Assembly: GCA_029204225.1 (NCBI GenBank)
Contig: CM055106.1
Location: 25,315,368 to 25,379,367, forward strand
Source: Diphasiastrum complanatum
Lineage: Eukaryota > Streptophyta > Lycopodiopsida > Lycopodiales > Lycopodiaceae
Direction of reading: 5' to 3'
DNA length: 64,000 nucleotides
Below are positions 58,046-64,000 of this stretch, piece after piece. The stretch's first letter is position 1. Each line of letters begins with the position of its first letter. Position numbers and translations under genes: made by a program. The notes under the pieces were generated by a model that was given only the letters and a program-made list of their open reading frames with translations, did not search any database and had not been told where the DNA came from.

Positions 58046-59393
58046 GCGATGATCCAATATTACCTTCCACATACTTCAGAATGCATGTTAATGATAGTTT
58101 TATATCATATGTGATAAGCTGAGACAAAAGCTTCATAATGGCCAGTGATGAGGCACTTCCTAACTCATGAATGGTTGTTTGGTTTCAAGCTCCTTATCAT
58201 GGATATGAATGGATGATATCTTGGTGTGATAACTATAGTTTACATTATACGTTACTATCCTTCAATGGACAACATGAATATGTGATTGTTCCTTAAGTAA
58301 ATAAGGGTTTTGTACGTAATCCAGAAACAATGCTATGGTGGTCTCATACTTTTATCAAAACATACGACTCAGTTGTTGGCACATTCTGTTTATGATTACT
58401 ATACCTCATGCTTTAACCAGTTTTGTTATAATACTTGCGAATGACTGCTCTTGCAAAGAGAATACTACTGTGTATTAGCACTAACAAATGGAACTTGTGC
58501 TCTCTGTAGTGTCAGTTTCATTTTGTTAGGTTCGACTTTGAGCCATAAAGCTACGATATGGGGGCTACGATAAACGAAAGTTTAATCGTAGCTACACTAT
58601 TCAACCATGGCTTGTGATAATTTATTACCCATTTGGTTGTCATATCAGTTTATGGTGAGATACAACTGGAAAGCATGGATATGCTCAGGAGTATGGACAG
58701 TAGTGCGTGACGTTTTTTAAGTCACACAGGTTAGAATAACATGGATTTGCTCTGACACCGGCACACATGTTCACACCATGGCTTTTAGCAATAAGCAATA
58801 TATACGGTGCAAACTTTTTATACTTGTGCTATAAACAAATCAAACTGATACGGACCAATGCCCAAAAACTGATCAGCATGGCACTCGCCCTGATACGGTA
58901 ACGGAGGGGCTTGGCCTATCGCTATAAAATCATCTTTGTGTTTGGGAAGACTGGACTATGTTTTAAAGTGCTATTTATGTTGATGAGTAGTATAACTTCT
59001 CTTGGACATGGATAACAGCTAATGCTCAGCTATGACACATGTCTTCCCCACTGTACTAACTCGTGCGGTTTTGTGTTGTGGGATGGTGGCAAGAATCAGC
59101 TGGACGTTTTGAGAGTGGTTATGCTATATGGTGCTTTACTGTACTGTATTTTACTTTTCAACTTTATTGTACCTTGTTGGTTTATGAAGAAAGGCTTCAA
59201 AGGGTTTGGTCTTGCTTTGTCAAGAGGAACTATGTGAAATTGTGTATATCTCTCTCTCTACACCCTTGTGGTGTAACTCTGACTATTCCTTGGTTGAGAT
59301 AGTACTAAACCCTTACCTTTTATCCGGTTCATAAGCTAACAAAGGTCTATTTTTATGTTTTAGTCCACATGATGGTTTTAGGATGCTGCTCTT
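58046..59393. other. No recognisable gene
   Basis: Non-coding sequence. Weak inverted words such as GCTACGAT and ATCGTAGC lie near 58550-58590. The short ORF at 59022 has no known motif. Confidence 0.35.
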
Positions 59394-60195
59394 TTGGGTT
59401 ATGGGGAGCCCCTACCTCCACATAACCATTGTATTCAGACGCTTATTTGTTGTATGAAAAAGACCGTAATGATGCATTCTTTTATCATTGACACAAATAG
59501 GGCTACTTGTTCTTCTGCTGGACCTGAAGATAAGGTTTTGTGTTTGACTGATCTGTTGGGGACTTTGGACTGGGTTAAGATCTATCTGGAGTTTATTAAA
59601 AAGAAGGATATGTTGAGTATGGTAGAAGATCTGTATGGCCAGCTCAATGAATTTGTCGAAGTTTTTGAAGAAGATGAAAGATTTTTTAATCTACACATTA
59701 GGAAAGTCTTTGCATGCCTTGAGAATGAGAATGGTAATTCTTCTGATGATGTGCCACATACCTCCTCTGATGCACCACTTTCACCACACCCTCTGGTCTT
59801 TTTAGATGAGCTTGATGAGGACAGTGCTTCCCAACTTGAATTATTTTCTCAAGATGTCTATGATATTGGTGACCAATCTTCGTATGACTTCTGCCAATCC
59901 GGAAACTGTCAAATCCCTTTTCAAATCTGCCGTTACTGCCTATAAGCTTTGCAGCCTTCCTACTGTCAATTTTCTTGCCCCTGTGCCTATCGACCTTTGG
60001 ATCTTGATGTCACATCTTACTGAAAAAGAGATAGAAGTTTGTAAGTCCGCTGCTTTACACAAAAATCCTTCTCTTGAAGCTCCTGTTGCCTTTGATATCG
60101 TTATTCATATGAACAAATTTGAGCCTTCCCGTTGCCCTTCTGAGCAAACCTGGGCCAGATTAGAATACACTTTGAGACTGGATTCAGTAGGATGA
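59394..60195 (+). pseudogene. Unrecognised protein-coding remnant upstream of Penelope-like sequence
   Basis: Two overlapping frames (59394-59945, then 59806-60195) read as one broken protein. The first part is acidic with plausible helices (LLGTLDWVKIYLEFIKKKDM, VEDLYGQLNEFVEVFEEDER) followed by a Ser/Asp/Pro-rich stretch. The second reads ETVKSLFKSAVTAYKLCSLP and WILMSHLTEKEIEVCKSAA. The codon pattern looks protein-like. I do not recognise a family. Its position suggests it may be an N-terminal part or a first ORF of the retroelement at 60811. Confidence 0.4.
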
Positions 60196-60249
60196 ACCTT
60201 CACCAAGCAAGAATCTGGAACTGGAAACGACCTTCTTTAAATGTAGGTG

Positions 60250-60525
60250 TGGTGATAAATGCAAAAACAATTCGTCCATTGTTTAATTTGACCACGCCAT
60301 TTGGTTTATGATGAACAACCTAGGCAAGTTCTTCCTTGGTGCTTCTCTCCAAAACCAAATGAATGCCTTTTTCCTATGGCTACATAAGCCCGCCAGAGAT
60401 GTGGTTAAGGCACACCTTACCTTTCTTTTCATTTGACAGTACATGGTTGATGCCTCCATTGAGCTTGCCAAAGACTCTTTAGCCAAACTCCTATCACACC
60501 TAGGTGATGTTGAGAATGTATGAGA
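60250..60525 (+). pseudogene. Further broken coding sequence, unknown
   Basis: A plus-strand frame reads DHAIWFMMNNLGKFFLGASL, then QNQMNAFFLWLHKPARDVVK, a stop, then MVDASIELAKDSLAKLLSHL. The hydrophobic-heptad look suggests real protein ancestry. It may link the preceding ORF to the Penelope-like region. Confidence 0.3.
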
Positions 60526-60810
60526 GATAGAACGCCTCCTTCAACGACCAAGCTGTTCCACTCTCCTGGATAAATACTTTCAGAACACAAGCAAAAGAAC
60601 GAGCAATTTTAATCTCAACAATCCAAACTCCGTAGTATCTGCATCCGGGATAGGAAAAAGAAGATGGTTTACTGGAAAGGAAGGGCAAAATAGCACAAAG
60701 AGCGACGTACCTATCAAACGGCTGAATTTTTACCGAGATTAATCAGTGTGTAGGATGGAGAAAGGACAAAAATTAGAGAAATCAGCATCTCAGCGACAGG
60801 ACGTCTATAG

Positions 60811-61790
60811 TTGACCACTACCAGTGATTCAGGGAGCTCTTTTTTACAATTATGTTACCGCAATAGAGTTTTTGAAGCAATCCATGTGAAGACTTTTTAT
60901 GCTCATGTTTTATTCAGACTATTCGCTGTTGTAGATGAATGCTTTCATGATATTACATTCGGTTGGACTTACCTACCAAGTGTCAAAAGTGATCGGTATT
61001 TTTCCTATGATGTCTTCTGTGATTTTGACATAGAAAACCTACATTCATGTGAATGCTTATCTCTTAATAGATTCAAAAACTTCATTGCAAATAAATTTGG
61101 GCATGTTATTTCTACGGATAGCAATATTGTTAAGAGCCCGATTTTACGTAAATATTTAGAGATGGGTCTCAATCATATTACCTTACGAAAAAACAATGTG
61201 AATGAGGTGGCTTCTGAACTTTATGATGGGTGGTTCAAGTTAATCAAATTGTTGCCTACGCATGAATATTTAAATGAAGAAACTGTAAGGGAGCATGCGA
61301 CTTTATGTAAAAACATTGCCATGGAATCTATAAAAAAAAAGTACTTGGCTGTATGGCAATAAGGACACAATTGCAAAAATACAAACTGCTAAAAATAAAA
61401 AATTATGGCTCACAAATCTACTCTACATCAATGGCATTGACAAGGCGCAACACAATCCAAGTTTCATATGTGAATTCCTTGTACAAAAACTTGCCTTGGA
61501 TAGACTTAGTAATCCTACCCCCTTTCCTAATGATCAAGAAAACTCGGTTACGGAAACTATCACTTTTGTCATAGAAAAGCTCAATGGAATTTTACCCAAC
61601 ATCTTCATAGGGAACGACTCTTTGCCATATCTACTTTGTACGTACAAAGCCCACAAGGAATCTTTTAGATGGATTACCAATGTGCATGACTGTTGCTTTA
61701 CTAAACTCGCAAAATTCCTAACAGGAGCTCTTGGTATGCTGTCACCATTCCTCAAGGAAGGTGCAGACATTAAGGCATACAAGAGTATCC
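60811..61790 (+). pseudogene. Probable Penelope-like retroelement, N-terminal and early RT region
   Basis: 60811-61362 encodes LHSCECLSLNRFKNFI, NKFGHVISTDSNIV and SPILRKYLEMGLNHITLRKN. This resembles the region before the RT in Penelope-like elements (Cys motif, GHV.T.D, L+..+..G...+R). After a frame change at 61362 the sequence reads CEFLVQKLALDRLSNPTPFP and then YLLCTYKAHKESFRWITN with LAKFLTGALGMLSPFL. That matches the conserved Y..YK.HK...R.I.....+LAK.L RT block. The catalytic RT core and GIY-YIG nuclease are missing, since copia sequence starts at about 61796. The family assignment is from motif memory. Confidence 0.45.
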
Positions 61791-61795
61791 TAAAT

Positions 61796-62460
61796 GTGGA
61801 TAGTAAATGCTTTTATTGTAGAATCAAAGAGCATTTTGCAAATGAATGTTTGAAGAAACAAAGAGATGAAGGTAGAAGAAAATCAACTTTACTACTAATG
61901 ATGAGGATCTAGGTGGTGATGATTCTCTTTTGATGTGTTCTTCAAGTCTAATATAAAGTGAAGGTGACAAAGATTCATGGTGGATTGATAGTGGAGCTAG
62001 TTCACACATATGACTAGTCACAATGAGTTCTTTACTTCTTTGGTCACTTATGATGGAGCCAAGAAAGCAATTCACATGGTGGTGAGTGTGTGATTGAAGG
62101 TATTAGTTCAATTCCTTGTCTCTCTACTAATAGGAAAGCAATACTTGATGGTGTTCTTTACATTCCTTCACTTTCAAAGAATTTGCTAAGTGTTGGTCAA
62201 ATGATAGAGAAAGGATACATGGCAAAGTTTGGTGGTGATGCTTGTTTCATTACAAAGGAAGAAATCTTGGTTGCTAGGGGCAATAGACAAGGTAGACTTT
62301 TCAAGCTTGATGCTTTTGTTATGGCTAACAAAAAGGATGGAATGGAAAAGGAGATTGGTCTCAACTTTCCAAAGTTCCCTTTTAGCATCAATAAGATTGG
62401 TGGATCTTATGCAAAGTCTAAAAAGCTTTCTTATGCTAGATCGATGTCAAGATCTAATAT
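61796..62460 (+). pseudogene. Copia zinc knuckle, protease and GAG-pre-integrase fragment
   Basis: CFYCRIKEHFANECLKKQRD (zinc knuckle), WWIDSGASSHI in another frame (protease), then VLYIPSLSKNLLSVGQMIEK, GGDACFITKEEILVARGNRQ and GRLFKLDAFVM. It is similar to fragment J at 21960. Frameshifts and stops are present. It joins the Penelope-like sequence abruptly on the left and ends near 62460 before a minus-strand copia fragment. Confidence 0.8.
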
Positions 62461-62494
62461 GCTTCTTAGAGATGTTCATCTTGTGCTAACTTGG

Positions 62495-63790
62495 CTAGTC
62501 TTCAGGATAATGATGGTGTTTCAATGGTTCTTCATGGCAAGTGCAATCATGCAAAAGGTAAGAGGTAAGGAAAGAGCTAACGTCATCAATGGAGGTGAAG
62601 GTTCTTACAGCAATTGCCTCAGCCCAAAATTGACTCGACAATTGAGCATGTGCCATCATGCATCTGGCTCCTTCAACAAGCATCATGTTTCTTCTTTCTG
62701 CTACAACATTGTACTATGGTGTATAAGTAGGTGTGAATTGATGCTCGATTTCTCATTCTTGGCAGAAGTTTGAGAACCCCTTGCTTTTGTACTCGCCTCC
62801 ATTGTTAGACCTGACAGTTTGCACTTTCTTGGAGATGTGTCTCTCTACAAATGCCACGAACTTCTTGAAGGCATCAACACTTTTGATTTTTTCTTTATAT
62901 AGTATATTGTTGTCATCCATCTACAATCATCAATGAAAGTGATGAAGTATCGCAATTTTGAGAGTGAGTCAACTTTCATCAGTCCGCACACATCTGAGTG
63001 AATGAGCTCAAGAATATCCTTGGCTCTTCTTCCTTCATGCACAAATGGACTTCGATGCTGTTTGCCCTTCTAACAAGCTTCACAAAAGCTGGTGTTAGGT
63101 CTTGTTATCTTCAGACCTGTGACAGTCTCTTTTCTGCTCATGTCATACAAATTTTTCATATTTTTATGATACATTCTTCTATGCTAGAGATGATCTTCAT
63201 TTTCTAATGCATTTAATATGCTATCGTGTCTGCTGATGATCTTTGTTTGGTAAATATTTCCTTGTCTTAATCCTTCAATCAGCAGCTTGTTTGATTTTTG
63301 CTCGATTATTCGGCATACATTCTCGTCAAACATGACTTGTGCACCAAGATCGGCAATTCTTGACACAGAGAGCAAGTCTCTTCTGAGTGTTGGCACGTAA
63401 AGTGCTCCTTGTAGTTTTGCATTTCTAGACAGTGTATGCAGATGTAGAGTGCCGATGCCTTCCACATCGTGTCTGCTCCCATCTCCTAGTGTCATTGCTC
63501 TTGCATTGTCGAGTGTCTTGAAATTTTCAAGATGTTTTTGTTGTATTTATGTGCGACGTAGCTCCTGAGTCAATGACTATGTCATAATCATGTTTAGTGT
63601 ATCCTGTTGATGCTTCCATGATTGTGAATGCATTGTTGCCCTTATTTTCATCCTTTGATGACTCTACAACATTTGCTTTTTTGCCTTTGTTTTTCCCTTT
63701 TGGGTTAATCCAAGATTTAGTCAATCTAGCATCAAAGAGACAAAGTTAGTTGTCATGTGTAGCTTTGTTCCCATGAGAGCGATAGTATAG
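62495..63790 (-). pseudogene. Copia protease-integrase fragment (minus strand)
   Basis: Minus strand. HDYDIVIDSGATSHI (protease), GALYVPTLRRDLLSVSRIAD, KLLIEGLRQGNIYQTK, FVHEGRRAKDILELIHSDVC (integrase first D), RYFITFIDDC, then NNGGEYKS where the second catalytic Asp is Asn, and VVAERRNMMLVEGARCMMAH. Frames change several times. Gag, RT and LTRs are absent. It belongs to a lineage different from elements D, E and G. Confidence 0.85.
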
Positions 63791-63884
63791 TTCAGATGTC
63801 AGCATGAATGGAGGATCCAAATCTAACTCTAACATCCATTAACCCTAAACATTAGCACTACACATCCACAACAAAGATAGCTTA

Positions 63885-63986
<102 letters not shown>

Positions 63987-64000
63987 AAATATAATAACAT

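Overview
This window looks like the nuclear genome of a land plant with a large, repeat-rich genome. No bacterial operons, rRNA genes or convincing tRNA genes are visible. Nearly everything recognisable is transposable-element sequence: Ty1/copia elements primed by initiator-tRNA-Met (TGGTATCAGAGCC sites), Ty3/gypsy integrase remnants, CACTA transposase genes, a Helitron helicase, a LINE 3' end, a probable Penelope-like element, a hairpin MITE and a palindromic foldback element. Very long (CT)n, (GA)n and (CA)n tracts are scattered throughout. A fern, lycophyte or gymnosperm would fit, but that is inference; the sequence itself supports only a plant.

Layout. 0-2.9 kb: gypsy integrase remnant, then a minus-strand copia LTR with Gag on one side and an element 3' tail on the other. 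4.1-5.0 kb: the only convincing host-gene piece, an ALYREF/THO4-type RRM exon, followed by a 5'-truncated copia fragment (5.5-7.7 kb). 9.4-21 kb: decayed CACTA transposase genes (Transposase_24-like on minus, TNPD-like on plus), split by a complete copia-type element D (13.0-18.3 kb), a SET-like fragment and a MITE. 21-33.3 kb: a nested stack. Old copia fragment J was hit by minus-strand element F; F was hit by element E (22571-27132, TTACT target duplication), a solo LTR (28445-29515), a LINE 3' end and a further plus-strand LTR/copia piece. 33.7-39.8 kb: element G, a nearly complete minus-strand copia element. 40-46.6 kb: palindrome-rich foldback DNA, AT-rich DNA, and a low-copy stretch with tandem arrays and a possible minus-strand gene start. 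48.5-64 kb: LTR remnants, gypsy integrase, microsatellites and duplications, Helitron helicase, Penelope-like sequence, and two facing copia fragments.

How the parts relate. G encodes Gag, protease, integrase, RT and RNase H, each lightly broken. E shares G's type of Gag, zinc knuckle, protease and linker, but most of integrase and RT is replaced by unrelated sequence. D likewise keeps Gag and protease but carries unfamiliar ORFs where integrase and RT should be. D and E therefore look like non-autonomous Gag/protease retrotransposons depending on G-like helpers. The commonest wider pattern is a TATA box or LTR promoter followed by a long CT-rich or GA-rich leader.

Limits: boundaries of old fragments are approximate, divergence counts were made by eye, and no database search was possible.
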